A stretch of DNA of 64,000 nt from Rutidosis leptorrhynchoides (GCF_046630445.1 NC_092343.1:136951501-137015500), one strand, 5' to 3'; shown: positions 9,947 to 23,397, counted from the first letter of the stretch. Notes: generated by a model not told the origin, from the letters alone. Numbers and translations are program-made.

Positions 9947-10159
9947 CAAGGAAAGGCTCCTCATCTAGAATTAGATCAAGCTGCATGTTCAAGATGCTCA
10001 AGCCTGGATCCTATTCTGAAAAAATGTATCGACCCAGATGCTGTTGAAAAGAGGAAGTGTGCGATGCCAAAATTGGCCAACATCATGGTTCCTAGCTTAG
10101 TTGCCTTATCTCAAGGTCCTGGTGTCAGCGCCGAGTGCTTGATCTCTGAGAAGTTATAG
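9947..10159 (+). other. Unrecognised open stretch of about 70 codons
   Basis: A frame overlapping the gag fossil tail reads through short segments such as LDPILKKCIDPDAVEKR and KLANIMVPSLVALSQGPG and ends in TAG at 10,157-10,159. Its composition (no low complexity, balanced residues) looks like real protein, but I do not recognise the family. It may be a fragment of a host gene carried by a mobile element, or chance. Confidence 0.25.
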
Positions 10160-11340
10160 GTTTTTGTTTTGTAAATTGTACGTAAGCGCATAGCGCGTAT
10201 AAAGTTTATTCGTAAATAAAATTTCGTCTTTGATTCATCTTGCACAGTAATCCATATATTCTGTTATTTATATGCGTCAGCCTCTATGTGTCGATTGTTA
10301 ATGAGTACTTAGTTTACGTGATGCTACGTAGCGCTCTAAAGATTTTAATTATAATTTTAATGAGTTTGTGCTTGGCTTAAATAAATCTGACTTAGATTTT
10401 CATAAATTATACTCAAGGCATATCAGTACTTAACTTATCACATATATTGTTGGGCACACAATATAGGCTTAATTTATGTGCCCGTGTGTGCGAATCGAGA
10501 GTACTTCTAAGTGCGCCAACACTTATGATTAAGTTCATACGCTACCAACGCCGCTGTTTATAGTCATGACTTGCAGATCTCGAGTTCTGCTCGGGCGGAA
10601 TAGGTCAACCCAATGACTCTTAACCATCTGATTATAATAAACTAGCTTATCGCCAAACAAGCTTCTGTCGCACGGGAGTCAGAGAAAACATCCCTTCAAA
10701 GGAGGAGTACGCTAGGTATGTAACCGTACGCACCTTATGTCAAGTTAATGAACTACTTTGCATGTTTAATGGTACAAAGATTACGGTAAACAGTAACTTG
10801 ATTAAAAAGTACAAAATGTAGCAATTTTGCGCTTAAAGCGCTTACAGACCAAATATCGAGACTTCACGCCATAACGCCTGCACTAACAGTTGCGCTTGAT
10901 TTATATACAGAATACTTTAACGATAATGGCGGGGTGATTGATATGATGGCATGACCACCCTCTTCCTTCAACTTATCATCCTTCTATTGCTCGAACTCGT
11001 ACCGCAGATTTCGTCTCCCTCATCAATTGTAGGCTCCGAAGAGTCGCCCTCATTTGCCATCCCTTTTTCTGTGGCTTGAATACTCTGGACCTCTTAAAAG
11101 CAGTTAGTTGGTTTGTAAAATCAATGAATGTGCGAGCTTATACGTTTAATGCATTTTATATGCGTCTTTATGTTTTGGATTATACAAGAGATTGCTAGTT
11201 TTATGCGGTAAGCACGCAAACTTGCTGTGCGTATTCAGCTTATTAACATTGGAGTATCAAGCAGTGGTTCTCGTTTCACTGTTATCATGAACGTGACCTA
11301 CAATTTCTCAAGTTAAATTTTAAAGTCATACGTACCTTGT
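10160..11340. other. Unassigned stretch, probably mobile-element debris
   Basis: Slightly more GC than the flanks, with CGTA/GCGC-rich patches (CGCATAGCGCGT, GCGCTTAAAGCGCTTA). No gene recognised on either strand. It lies between the plus-strand gypsy remnant and the minus-strand Tat-like remnant and may be the latter's 3' untranslated part. Confidence 0.35.
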
Positions 11341-12662
11341 TGATTGCAGGGTTCTCCTCCGTTGTTGTTGTCTTAGATGCCATGATGCCGAGTCCTTCTG
11401 GGGTTAGAAATACGATGAAACCTTGAGCGACAAAGGGCGTGATGCTGAACTAAGATATTGTTGGTTTTCATAGGAGAGCGTCATATTCCGAGGAAGCGCG
11501 ACGCTGAACTATACCACCAATGTGTGCGCCTTCCTTCCATCATTATCGTCCCGCAACATTAATTCTATTTCCAATGACCCCAAAGACCAGGTGGGTTCTC
11601 CTGCCAATCCTCTGAATTTTGGTCAAGGCTCTTTCAAGTTGCATTTTAGTCTATACGACAATTAGTCAAAGCATTATTTGAAAATAACATTGGTGAAACT
11701 CCAGTATCGGGGAAGAGTTCGTCGATGTACTGACCACATACTGGCAGGTAACCTTCCACCACCAATGGTGTGCTTTTCTTTCCTTCGCTCGTTTCGTTAG
11801 GGAACACAGGTCAAACTGATTCCTAAGGTAAGAGCGGTTTGTTCTCAAACTTGTCCCTTCTCTCCCATGAAAACATGTAAATCACTTTGCCGACCCCTTT
11901 CTCCTCGTCATCTTTCTTGTAGTCATTCTACATGTCATTATGTGGCCTCAAGTGCTTCAGCTCACCTCGCTTCAAACAATCGACCACTTTGTAGACCAAT
12001 GCCTTGCATCGATTAGTCTCATGCCTGTAATCGTCATGAAATTCACAAAACTTCAATTTGTCCCTTCGCGCATATTCGGACATGCGCGTTGGTTTCTCGA
12101 ATGTTTTGGAGATAGGTTCTATAACATAAATATTTCTTTAAGGTTCTTGGTTAGGCTCCTGATTAGCGCCTGCTTGTTTTCGATTGTCTCCATTTCTATG
12201 ATGTTGCTGGTTGTTGCTTCCTTGATATCCTCCCTCATGCCTTCTGTCATTGTGTCTACTGTTATTGTGATGGCGGTACGGGCTTGATTCATGTTGGCTC
12301 CTACCGTAATTTCCCGAATGGCGATCGCCTCGGGTAGAATCATACCCGTCTCGTCGTCTATGACTTGGGTTTCCATGGCATAAAATATTTGGTAGTGTCT
12401 TCTTTTGCGCGCATATGCTCATGCGCTTCTCAAATAGCTCCCGCGAGCGTCTCCGGGAGGTGCATCCTAAGTCTTTGCCATAGATTTAGGTGGCGATCCC
12501 TGTAGATGCCATGAATGAAACCTGACACCTTTTGGGATTCTGCTAGGTTCGGGATTCTGGCGACCTCTCGGCAGTATCTATCGATGAATTTCCCCGATGA
12601 CTCTCCACGCTCGTGCTTGATATCGTGACATTCCACGTGGGGTACTTCGGGACGAGCACATG
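11341..12662 (-). mobile_element. Tat-like Ty3/gypsy remnant, downstream half
   Basis: On the minus strand the region near 12,430-12,660 encodes a gag segment of the Tat/OTA type (GKFIDRYCREV, SGFIHGIYRD) followed by an Arg/His/Asn-rich tail. The element is cut at 12,662 by a solo LTR and resumes at 33,261; both sides carry ACATG. No reverse transcriptase or integrase was seen. It is broken, with many breaks, and is the oldest layer of this nest. Confidence 0.65.
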
Positions 12663-12883
12663 TGTGACGCCCCGTACAAAATCATCATTTACGGATTATC
12701 AACAACAGGATCATTACAAGGTCAAACACTATATGCTATTTTAAAACCAGTTTGCATTCATAAAAAGATAACGTTTTACAAAAGACAACGTGCTTCCTAT
12801 GTGTAGAAGCATTAACATAAGTTACGAATGCAAAATATAAGTTCCATGATTGAGACATCTCTAAGTAATGCAGCGGAAGTCTA

Positions 12884-12962
12884 ACACAGCAAGTCTGTAA
12901 CAGCAAGTCTATAACAGCAAGTCTAACAGCAAGTCTAACACCAAGACATCAAGTCTAACAGC
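12884..12962. repeat. Short tandem repeat AACAGCAAGTCT
   Basis: About five imperfect copies of AGCAAGTCT(A)AC lie in tandem inside the solo LTR. Confidence 0.7.
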
Positions 12963-14845
12963 GGAAGCAACAACGTCTAAGCACCTGAGAAATACACGCT
13001 TAAAAGTCAACACGAATTTTGGTGAGCTATAGTTTGTTTGTAATCAGTAATGTAATGTAGACCACAAGATTTCAGTGCTTCAACCAGCAGTTTAAATCAG
13101 TATTTCAAAACAGTATGAACAGTATATGCTTAACCGTGGGCACCCGGTAAATAGACTTAACGTATGTATATCACCCCCTAAAAGTGCACTTACCGAGTGC
13201 GTTTGTCCTCGAAGTATTAAACACCCGTTGAATGCTAGCGCGACTAGCCCGAGTGGGGTTGTCAAACCCTATGGATCCATATCTAAGATTCGCATTCACA
13301 GTTCAGAAACCAATGATTAAACGTTACCGAGCTAAGGGGAATCTTTGTGCCGTTATGTTACCCACACATATGTAAAGTTTAAGTACTCGTGTCAAGTAAG
13401 TAAAACATAAAAAGTGCATGTATTCTCAGTCCCAAAAATAGTAAAAGTAGTAAAGGGATGCTATAACTCACAGTGAATAAGCAGTAAAAGTTGATACGAA
13501 AAGTATGCAAGTAGTAAGTCTGTCCGAAAGGTCGTCAACCTAAGTCAAAGGTCACTAGGTCAGTATGTTGTCCCCATAAGATTAAAAGTGCATAAATTAA
13601 GTTTAAGTGTCATCATCATCATCATCATTCATCATCATAAAAGCTAAGTATGTTTAACAAGTATAGAGATCGAAACAAAAGGCTGACTTCGATCAGCTTC
13701 TACGACCTCTATACAAAACGAAAAGACACGTAGTCAGTGGCCATGGCTCCGTATGTAAGTCCTCTAACCACTGACCAATTTTCAGAACCTAACTCGTCTT
13801 CGTTTGACCGTAGCGATGGTTTAAGTGAGAGTAGGAGAGAAATTTCAGCACAACGTTACAAAGGTGTAGTGGTTTTAAAAAGGCTATAAATCCTAAACCG
13901 TATATCGGATTTAGGTGAGTCTTAAACGAAGAGTCATCTACTTGAAACGAAATATCTGAAAATCAACTTTCCAGAAGCCTAGAGAGTCTGATCAGACCCC
14001 GAAAAACAGTAAGCAAGTGCTCCAGTGGGATTCTTGGTGCTTGATGCTCATCATGGTTCTCATCCTTGATGCTTGTAGCTTCAAGTGTACAACTCAATGA
14101 TGTGGTAGCATCACTTTGACCAAGATTTAACCATCAACACACAAAGTATTAAGACTAAGTAAAAATTCAACTCACTTAAAAGTTTTAAAAGGATGATGAA
14201 CCAAGGTTACATCATATTCTTAGTCTTAACACAAAACAAGTTCTATTTACAACTAAAGCTACAAACTTCCATTCAATCAAACAAGTATGAATATAAACTT
14301 GATCAAACAAAGTAATGGAACCCTAAGCTAGAGAGCTTGGATCCTTTTCACACAAGTTATGAGATTACTGATAATGCTAAAAACGAACATATATTTCATA
14401 GCATTATTCCTCAAGAAAGACAAGCTTTTAGTTGCAATTGTTCTATTTAAAAGTGATATTCGTTTAAATAATAAAAGGTGAAGACAAAAGACAGATTCGA
14501 CGAATTGAAGACGCAAATGACCAAAAAGCTCAAAAGTACAAAATACAATCAATGAGGTTCCAATTATTGATAAGAAACGTCTCAAAATTACAAGAGTACA
14601 AGATTCAAAACGCAAAGTACAAGATATTAAATTGCACGCATGGACGTTCGAAAATCCGGAACCGGGACCAGAGTCAACTCTCAACGCTCGACGCAACGGA
14701 CTAAAAATTACAAGTTAACTATGTATATAAATATAATATAATATATAATTAATTCTTAAAATTAATATATATATATATATATTATAATATATTTATAAAA
14801 CGTCGGCAAATTAAAAGATAAACCTTTGTGAGCTGGAATTACGAA

Positions 14846-14894
14846 CTCCGCGAGTTGCGGAGTATGGAGGCCAAAAATGCCGCGACTCGCGGAG
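14846..14894. promoter_or_regulatory. Paired palindrome module, copy 1 (LTR, upstream of TATA)
   Basis: CTCCGCGAGTTGCGGAG at 14,846-14,862 and CCGCGACTCGCGGAG at 14,880-14,894, 34 bases start to start with the fuller 17-base form. The TATA box (TATAAAA) follows 20 bases later, so the module sits where an upstream promoter element would. Confidence 0.6.
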
Positions 14895-14914
14895 TCCCCC
14901 TGGACGAAAATTCC

Positions 14915-14921
14915 TATAAAA
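14915..14921 (+). promoter_or_regulatory. Athila LTR TATA box
   Basis: CCTATAAAAGCC is a strong TATA box in a GC-richer island of the LTR; transcription would start about 30 bases downstream, just before the TA microsatellite. Confidence 0.65.
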
Positions 14922-14979
14922 GCCAGCGAATTCTGATCATCAAAATCATCCATAATCTATCTCTCCCTCAATATATACG

Positions 14980-14981
<2 letters not shown>

Positions 14982-15069
<88 letters not shown>
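14982..15069. repeat. (TA)n microsatellite in the 5' LTR
   Basis: About 44 units; its counterpart in the 3' LTR is at 30,588-30,678. Confidence 0.95.
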
Positions 15070-15074
<5 letters not shown>

Positions 15075-16453
15075 TATATTTTAATTTTAATTTTAATTTT
15101 AAATCCTAATAATAAGGGTATGTTAGCGAATGTTGTAAGGGTGTAAGTCGAAATTCTGTCCGTGTAACGCTACGCTATTTTTAATCATTGTAAGTTATGT
15201 TTATATTATTTTTATTAATGTCTCGTAGCTAAGTTATTATTATGCTTATTTAATACCGAAGTAATCATGATGTTGGGCTAATTACTAAAATTGGGTAATT
15301 TGGCTTTGTACCATAATTGGGGTTTGGATAAAAGAACGACACTTGTGGAAATTAGACTATGGGCTATTAATGGGTTTTATATTAACTAAACAATACCTTG
15401 TTAATTTAATATACAAACTTATAATTCGACGTATTTATATATAACCACATACGCTTGACTGGGTACGGTGGGAGGGATATCTATAAATACCAATAATTAT
15501 TCATTTTACCGGACACGGAACTGGATTAATAGTTAATAGACTTGTTGAAACAGGGGTGATTTACATTCAAGGGTAATTGGTGTAATTGTTAACAAAGTAG
15601 TAAAACCTTGGTTTAAGTGCAATCGATAACCTGGTGTATTCATTAAACAAAGTATTAAAACCTTGTTACAATTTGAATCCCCAATTAGTTGGAATATTTG
15701 ACTTCGGTAATAAGAATAATTTGATGAAGGCTTTCGCTCTTTATATTTATGATTGATGGACTATTATGGACAAATTCGTATGGACATATTAAATAATCCA
15801 GGACAAAGAACAATTAACCCATGGGCATAAAACTAAAATCAACACGTCAAACATCATGATTACGGAAGTTTAAATAAGCATAATTATTTTATTTCATATT
15901 TAATTTCCTTTATTTTATATTTAATTGCACTTCTAATTATCGCATTTTTATTTATTGTTATTATATTTAATTGCAATTTTAATTATCGTACTTTTTAATT
16001 ATCGCAAGTTTATTTTATCGCACTTTTATTTATCGCAATTTCATTATCGTTATTTACTTTACGCTTTAAATTAAGTCTTTTATTTATTTAATATTTTACA
16101 TTTTGTTTTAACTGCGACTAAAGCTTTAAAATCGACAAACCGGTCATTAAACGGTAAAAATCCCCCTTTAAAATAATAATATTACTTATATATATATTCG
16201 TATTTTTATAAATTAAACTAATATAGCGTTAAGCTTTGATTAAAAGATTTTCCCTGTGGAACGAACCGGACTTACTAAAAACAACACTACTGTACGATTA
16301 GGTACACTGCCTATAAGTGTTGTAGAAAGGTTTAAGTATATCCATTCTATAAATAAATAAATATCTTGTGTAAAATTGTATCGTATTTAATAGTATTTCC
16401 TTGTAAAATTTAATAGTATTTTATACCCCTTAGCTTTAACCATCAAGTATTTT

Positions 16454-16471
16454 TGGCGCCGCTGCCGGGGA
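16454..16471 (+). other. Primer binding site, Asp-tRNA type
   Basis: TGGCGCCGCTGCCGGGGA lies 8 bases after the 5' LTR and matches the Asp-tRNA primer site known for Athila except for one base in the middle. Confidence 0.75.
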
Positions 16472-16570
16472 ACAATCTAGCTTAAAAGCCGGAAGCGCAA
16501 CGCTAATAATTATAAAAAAAAAAAAAGTAAAACGTCGAATTTAAATCAACTTGTCAACTGAAATTCCAAA

Positions 16571-16619
16571 CCCCGCGACTCGCGGAGTTTTCCAGCTTTG
16601 GGCACCGCAACTCGCGGAG
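16571..16619. promoter_or_regulatory. Paired palindrome module, copy 2 (leader)
   Basis: CCCCGCGACTCGCGGAG (16,571-16,587) and CCGCAACTCGCGGAG (16,605-16,619), again 34 bases apart, about 100 bases after the primer site in the RNA leader. The 17-base spacer sequence differs from that in copy 1. Confidence 0.6.
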
Positions 16620-17630
16620 CAGCCCTGGCACGGGTACACAGGAACCCTAAAAGCATTTATTACGGGGTAATTATTATTATTAATTTTTAATTAAACCCTA
16701 ATTAGTTTTTGTTAATTTATTATTTAGTTTAGATTTTTAGATTTAATTTATATATTTAGTTAAATTAGTTTAATTAAATTATAAAATTAATAATTTTATA
16801 AAATAAATAATATAAAAATAATATTTTTATAAAAATTGTACTTTTTACAACTTTTAGTATATTTTTATATTTTGTCCCTTTTTAATTGTTTTAGCGTAAT
16901 TTTTGTATTTTTCGCTTGTTTTTAGTTTTAAACTTAGTTTTTGCCATAGTTATTTTTATTTCTAGATTTTTAGGCCTTGCCGTAAAATCCCTTAAGTGCT
17001 TTTTCTTTAGACTAAGATTTAGGTGCTTTAGAATTTTGCGACGCCTTTTTAAGTTTTAGTACCTTTTTAAGATATTGCCATTTGGGATATAGTTTTACTT
17101 GTAAGCTTTAATATTTTTAGACGCCTTTTACCTATGTATCAATTATCATTCCAATTAGTAATCTCAATTTGCGATTATAATTTTAAGTTAGTGATAGTAA
17201 TAAGGTTGGGTTAGTCAAGTATTTTTAAGTTTTATAAGTCACTCTTTTTCTTTCTTATTTTTCGACGTCTTTTATTTTTCGACCTTTTTCGACGCGCTTT
17301 TTTTTCTTTCTTATTTCTCGCTATTCTAGTTTTTAGGACATAGATTTTTATTCTACTTCTTATCTAAATTTCTTAAAATTACGAAAATTGATTTTAAGTC
17401 GTTAAATTGATAGACATCAAAATTTTCTGGTTCGTAGTAATAGTTGGATTTGTACGTGGACCGGGTTATTGGAGCCAAACAGTCCTCAATTATAGTGAGA
17501 CCAAACGAATCCTGCCTCTCTGCTGCATCTTTTGGCTATTCAAAACGTGGGCAAAATCATAAAAGTCTATTAATTGGATAACTTATATAATTTTTCTTTC
17601 CTTTTTAAAAACTAATAGGATATTCAGTGA

Positions 17631-19370
17631 ATGCACCGAGCAAGACGTTCACCACCTTTTGTACGTTCACCACCTGTAACTCGATCAAGACATCTAGCTA
17701 ATATTGTCGCCGTTGATAATCCATTTTTTGAACCCGACCTCACAATTGAGAATCCGGATAATATTCAGGGACAATTCATAGATCCTGAACCATTAAATTT
17801 TCCTCCGGAACCACCAATCATTCAAACAGAGATTGTTGAGAAACGAACCATTAAATCAGAATACTCTAGTGATTCAGATTCAACAAATTCAATTATGGAG
17901 AATCTGGAATCTTTAAGTATGGAAGACCAAATGAGAGCTAAACGCACTGGCCAAGGTCACGCAATTACTCATCCAGACATTAACGCGCCAGATTATGAAA
18001 TCAAAGGACAAATTCTACATATGGTGACTAATCAATGCCAATTTAGTGGTGCGCCGAAGAAAGATCCAAACGAACATCTTCGTACCTTTAATAGGATCTT
18101 CACTCTATTTAAAATAAGAGAAGTTGAGGATGAACAGATATATCTCATGTTATTTCCCTGGACTTTAAAGGGAGAAGCCAAAGATTGGTTGGAATCGTTA
18201 CCTGAAGGGGCGATTGATACATGGGACGTTTTAGTTGAAAAATTTCTTAAACAATTCTTTCTGGCATCTAAAGCCGTAAGACTTCAAGGAGAAATTGTTA
18301 CGTTCACACAGAAACCGAATGAAACTCTATATGAGGCGTGGACAAGATTTGGAAAGTTATTAAGAGGATGTCCGCAACATGGTTTAGACACCTGTCAAAT
18401 AGTACAAATATTCTACCAAGGATGCGACATCACTACAAGAAAAGACATCGATATAGCAGCTGGTGGTTCCATTATGAAGAAAACCGAAACTGATGCTTAT
18501 AAAATTATTGATAACACTGCTTCCCACTCACATGAGTGGCACCAAGAAAAAGATATCGTTAGATCATCTAAAGCAGCTAGAGCCGATTCTAGCCATGACT
18601 TAGATTCCATTTCCGCAAAGATAGATGCTGTCGAGAGACGAATGGAAAAGATGACTAAAGATATCCACTCAATACGAATTAGTTGTGAGCAGTGTGGAGG
18701 ACCACATTTGACAAAAGATTGTCTCAGTATTGAATTAACAATGGAACAAAGAGAGAATGTTTCATATCTAAACCAAAGGCCTGGAAATAATTATCAGAAT
18801 AATTATCAACCGCCAAGACCAATTTATAATCAAAACCAGAAATATAATCGAAATATTCCATACAACGACCAACAAGGTCCTAGCAATCAACAAGTATCTA
18901 ACAATACTTACAACCAGCAAAGACCTAATTTTCAAAACAAACCAACACAAACCGATGATAAAAAGCCGAATTTAGAAGATATGATGACGAAGCTAGTTGA
19001 AACTCAAACACAGTTTTTCACATCTCAAAAACAAACTAATGAACAAAATGCTCAAGCATTTAGAAATCAACAAGCTTCTATTCAAAATTTGGAACAAAAA
19101 GTAAGTAACCTAGCAAGGTTAATAGGTGAAAGAAAACCGGAAAGTTTACCTAGTGATACAAATGCAAACCCCCGGAATGAAACAGCTAAAGCCATTACCA
19201 CAAGAAGTGGTACAACACTTAAACCACCTGAAATACCTGTAACTTCTGATGAAGCTATTCCTACTCCACAAGAACCACAACCTGATCAAGATAAGGAAAA
19301 AGAACCGGCAGTTGAAAAGGTTAATGAAGATAACATAGTTAAGGCTAAACCTTATGTTAAACCATACTAA
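17631..19370 (+). CDS. Athila gag (fossil element part)
   Basis: A 579-residue frame with an N-terminal acidic segment, a retrotransposon gag domain (about residues 140-270; KDPNEHLRTF, LKGEAKDWLESLP), a CEQCGGPHLTKDC knuckle near residue 350, and a long Asn/Gln-rich segment. Role in the family: capsid and nucleocapsid. It looks intact over this range. Confidence 0.85.
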   Translation: MHRARRSPPFVRSPPVTRSRHLANIVAVDNPFFEPDLTIENPDNIQGQFIDPEPLNFPPEPPIIQTEIVEKRTIKSEYSSDSDSTNSIMENLESLSMEDQMRAKRTGQGHAITHPDINAPDYEIKGQILHMVTNQCQFSGAPKKDPNEHLRTFNRIFTLFKIREVEDEQIYLMLFPWTLKGEAKDWLESLPEGAIDTWDVLVEKFLKQFFLASKAVRLQGEIVTFTQKPNETLYEAWTRFGKLLRGCPQHGLDTCQIVQIFYQGCDITTRKDIDIAAGGSIMKKTETDAYKIIDNTASHSHEWHQEKDIVRSSKAARADSSHDLDSISAKIDAVERRMEKMTKDIHSIRISCEQCGGPHLTKDCLSIELTMEQRENVSYLNQRPGNNYQNNYQPPRPIYNQNQKYNRNIPYNDQQGPSNQQVSNNTYNQQRPNFQNKPTQTDDKKPNLEDMMTKLVETQTQFFTSQKQTNEQNAQAFRNQQASIQNLEQKVSNLARLIGERKPESLPSDTNANPRNETAKAITTRSGTTLKPPEIPVTSDEAIPTPQEPQPDQDKEKEPAVEKVNEDNIVKAKPYVKPY

Positions 19371-19379
19371 CCACCACTT

Positions 19380-22300
19380 CCTTACCCGAGTAAAATGAAG
19401 AAAGAGAAACTTGAAGCCGAGCAATCCAAATTCTTGGATATGTTTAAACAGATAAATGTAAATCTTCCTTTCATTGATGTGATTTCAGGAATGCCTAGAT
19501 ATGCTAAATTCTTGAAAGATCTGATCACGAATAAAAAGAAAATGGAAGAACTCTCGGCTGTTACTATGAACGCTAATTGTTCAACAGTGCTGTTGAATAA
19601 GATACCAGAAAAATTACCTGATCCAGAAAGTTTCACAATTCCATGTTTTCTGGGTAGTCTTAGTTCAATAGAAGCATTGGCAGACTTAGGTGTTAGTATA
19701 AATTTAATGCCGTTTTCACTATACACTAAACTAGACCTTGGAGAATTGAAACCAACAAGAATAAGCATACAACTAGCCGATAGCTCAATAAAATATCCTA
19801 GAGGGATAATGGAGAATATGCTAGTTAAAGTTGGTACTTTAGTATTTCCAGTAGATTTTGTTGTTCTGGACATGGAAGAAGATTCTCAAGTTCCTCTCAT
19901 ATTAGGAAGACCATTCTTAAACACGGCTAAAGCAATGATAGACGTGTTCGGTAAGAAACTGACCCTAAGTATAGAGGACGAGAGTGTTACCTTTTCAGTT
20001 GATAGAGCAATGCAACAACCGCAATCTGCAGATGATACATGTTATTATATTCAAACTATAGATTCACATGCAGAATTATTAGAAGAATTTCCAGAATTAC
20101 AAGGAACAGGAGAATGTTCTTTAGGAGAAGGAACTGAACCAATTGATGAAGCTGAAATGTTAGCTACACTAATAGCTAATGGATATGAACCAACAACAGA
20201 AGAAATTCAAATGCTAAAAGAAGAAGACAGATATCGATATAAATCATCGATAGAAGAACCACCGACATTAGAATTAAAGCCACTTCCAAACCATTTGGAA
20301 TATGCTTATTTACATGGTGAATCTGAATTACCTGTAATAATATCATCTTCTCTTACTGAAAATGAGAAATCACAACTCATTTCTGTGTTGAAAGCTCATA
20401 AACCAGCTATAGCATGGAAGATTCATGATATTAAAGGAATAAGTCCTTCGTATTGCACACATAAAATCCTTATGGAAGAGGGTCATAAAACGTATGTGCA
20501 ACGCCAACGAAGACTAAATCCTAATATACAAGATGTTGTTAAAAAAGAAATAATTAAACTGCTAGATGCAGGTTTAATTTATCCAATTTCTGATAGTCCA
20601 TGGGTAAGCCCAGTTCAATGCGTGCCTAAGAAGGGTGGCATGACTGTCATTACAAATGAGAAAAATGAACTTATTCCTACTTGGACTGTAACAGGATGGC
20701 GTGTATGTATTGATTATAGAAAATTAAATGACGCCACCAGAAAAGATCACTTTCCCTTACCTTTCATTGATCAAATGTTGGAAAGATTAGCCGGAAATAG
20801 TTACTATTGTTTTCTTGATGGTTTTTCCGGATATTTTCAAATTCCAATAGCACCCGAAGATCAAGAGAAAACCACGTTCACGTGCCCTTATGGTACTTTT
20901 GCTTACAAACGCATGCCATTTGGACTTTGCAACGCCCCTGCAACCTTTCAAAGGTGCATGATGGCGATTTTTCATGACATGATAGAGGAATGCATGAAAG
21001 TTTTCATGGATGACTTTTCAGTCTTCGGTGATACATTTGAATCATGTCTAGTTAATCTGGAACGAATGCTTATTAGATGCGAACAATCAAATCTAGTACT
21101 TAATTGGGAGAAATGCCATTTCATGGTTAAAGAAGGCATCATTCTTGGTCATAAAATTTCAAAGGAAGGAATTGAAGTGGATAGAGCTAAAGTAGATGTA
21201 ATTGCTAAACTTCCACATCCCACCAATGTTAGAGGAGTTAGGAGTTTTCTAGGGCATGCCGGTTTTTACCGACGTTTCATAAAAGATTTTTCTAAAATTG
21301 CCACTCCTATGAATAAACTCCTAGAAAAGGATGCTCCATTCATCTTTTCAGATGAATGTATCAAATATTTTAATATTCTTAAAGAGAAACTCACTAATGC
21401 GCCGATCATGATAACACCAAATTGGAATCTACCGTTTGAACTTATGTGCGATGCAAGTGATTTTGCAATGGGAGCCGTTTTAGGACAAAGGATTGAAAAA
21501 CGATTTCAACCTATATATTATGCTAGTAAGACGTTACAAGGAGCACAAACAAATTACACAACTACTGAAAAAGAACTCCTTGCTATTGTCTTTGCTTTTG
21601 ACAAATTTCGATCATATCTCGTTCTAGCAAAAACGGTGGTCTATACCGACCATTCTGCTCTTAGATACCTATTTTCGAAACAAGATGCTAAACCAAGATT
21701 AATCCGTTGGATCTTACTCTTACAAGAATTCGATATTGAAATCCGAGATAAAAGAGGAGCAGAAAATCTCGCCGCTGATCATCTTTCTCGTCTTGAAAAT
21801 CCCGAATTAGAAGTTCTAAATGAATCGGCCATACAAGACAACTTTCCTGATGAATATCTATTGAAGATAGATTATAATGAAATTCCATGGTTTGCAGACT
21901 ATGCAAACTACTTAGTATGTGGATTCCTTGAAAAAGGATTATCGTACCAAAAACGAAAGAAATTCTTCAGTGATATAAAACACTATCTCTGGGAAGATCC
22001 ACATTTGTTTAAAAGTTGTCCAGATGGAATAATACACCGATGTGTATTCGGAGATGAAGCCAATCAAATCTTAAATCATTATCACACAGGACCAACAAGA
22101 GGGCATTATGGGCCTCAACTAACAGCAAGAAAAGTTTGTGATGCTGGATTCTATTGGCCTACAATTTACAAAGACGCACACCTTCTTTGCAAATCCTGTG
22201 ATGCTTGTCAAAGGGCCGGAGAAATAAGTCAACATGATGAAATGCCACAAAATGTGATTCAAGTATGTGAAGTATTTGACATTTGGGGTATTGACTTTAT

Positions 22301-23140
22301 GGGTCCATTTCCAAAATCTCATAATAATCTCTATATTCTCGTAGCCATTGATTATGTATCTAAATGGGCGGAAGCACAAGCTCTCCCAACTAACGATGCA
22401 CGAGTTGTAGTCAACTTTTTAAAACGTCTTTTTGCAAGGTTTGGAACACCGAAAGCTTTAATAAGTGATCGGGGAACTCATTTCTGTAATAATCAACTTG
22501 AGAAAGTTCTCAAAAGATATGGAGTAACTCATAAAATCTCCACCGCATATCATCCACAAACAAGTGGACAAGTTGAAAATACCAACCGAGCTTTAAAACG
22601 TATTCTAGAGAAAACCGTAGGATCAAATCCGAATTAATGGTCCATTAAATTGGAGGATGCACTCTGGGCTTTTAGAACATCCTACAAAACTCCAATTGGA
22701 ACCACACCTTTTAAACTCGTCTACGGAAAAGCATGTCATCTTCCAGTAGAAATTGAACACAAAGCATTTTGGGCTTTGAAAACATGTAATCTTGATTTAC
22801 ATGAAGCTGGACGTCTACGATTAAGTCAACTAAACGAATTAGAAGAATTATGACATGAAGCATACGAAAATTCGTTAATCTATAAAGAAAGAACGAAGAA
22901 ATGGCATGATAAAAGAATCAGAAGTTCAAAAGAATTTAAAGAAGGAGACAGAGTTCTTCTTTTCAATTCACGATTCAAGCTATTTCCTGGAAAATTGAAA
23001 TCAAGATGGTCTGGACCATTCATAGTCAAAAGAGTTTTCCCATACGGAACGATAGAATTAATAAATTCAAATGGAATTGAATTTAAAGTTAATGGTCACA
23101 GAGTTAAACATTACATACATGGTCCGATGGAAGTTGACAA
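19380..23140 (+). CDS. Athila pol: protease, reverse transcriptase, RNase H, integrase (fossil element part)
   Basis: Domains in order are: retropepsin (about 19,640-20,010; active-site region ADLGVS, flap-end LILGRPFL), reverse transcriptase (about 20,500-21,190; FMDDF catalytic motif near 21,003), RNase H (about 21,430-21,800; [14 protein letters not shown]), integrase zinc finger (about 22,070-22,220; CKSCDACQR), integrase core (from about 22,270; DFMGPF, SDRGTHF) and a C-terminal GPF-type segment (about 22,990-23,130). The family is Athila by the [15 protein letters not shown] signature. Mostly open, with a small number of breaks. Confidence 0.85.
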
Positions 23141-23397
23141 TGAAGTTAATCATAATTTCACCACCCAAGAAAACCTTCAAAATGAAAACATAAATATGTT
23201 ATCAACAACATATGAAAAATCAAAATTAGAATATAAGGAGGATTCAAATTTGAGTGATGAAGAAGAATTCTTATACAAACCTCCCATTCCAAGAAACGAA
23301 GAAAAATGTGAACAAGAAATTAAAATAGAAGTGAAAGAACCAAGGAAAGAACACCCGAAAAAGGTTTACAAACCAACTCAACTTACTAAAGCAGGAG

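Larger units (their letters stand above)
14369..16445 (+). repeat. 5' LTR of the Athila element (2,077 bp)
   Basis: TG...CA ends, with near-identity to 29,982-32,017. It contains two palindromes at 14,846 and 14,880, a TATA box at 14,915-14,921, and a TA microsatellite whose length differs between the two LTRs. Confidence 0.92.

Noticed and set aside
11341-11640. Host gene beginning MASKTTTTEEN on the minus strand with a donor-like site
   Set aside because: Only one short exon-like frame, no family recognised, and it lies in the Tat-like remnant.
12884-12962. CRISPR-like array
   Set aside because: Short imperfect tandem repeat without spacers, in a plant LTR.
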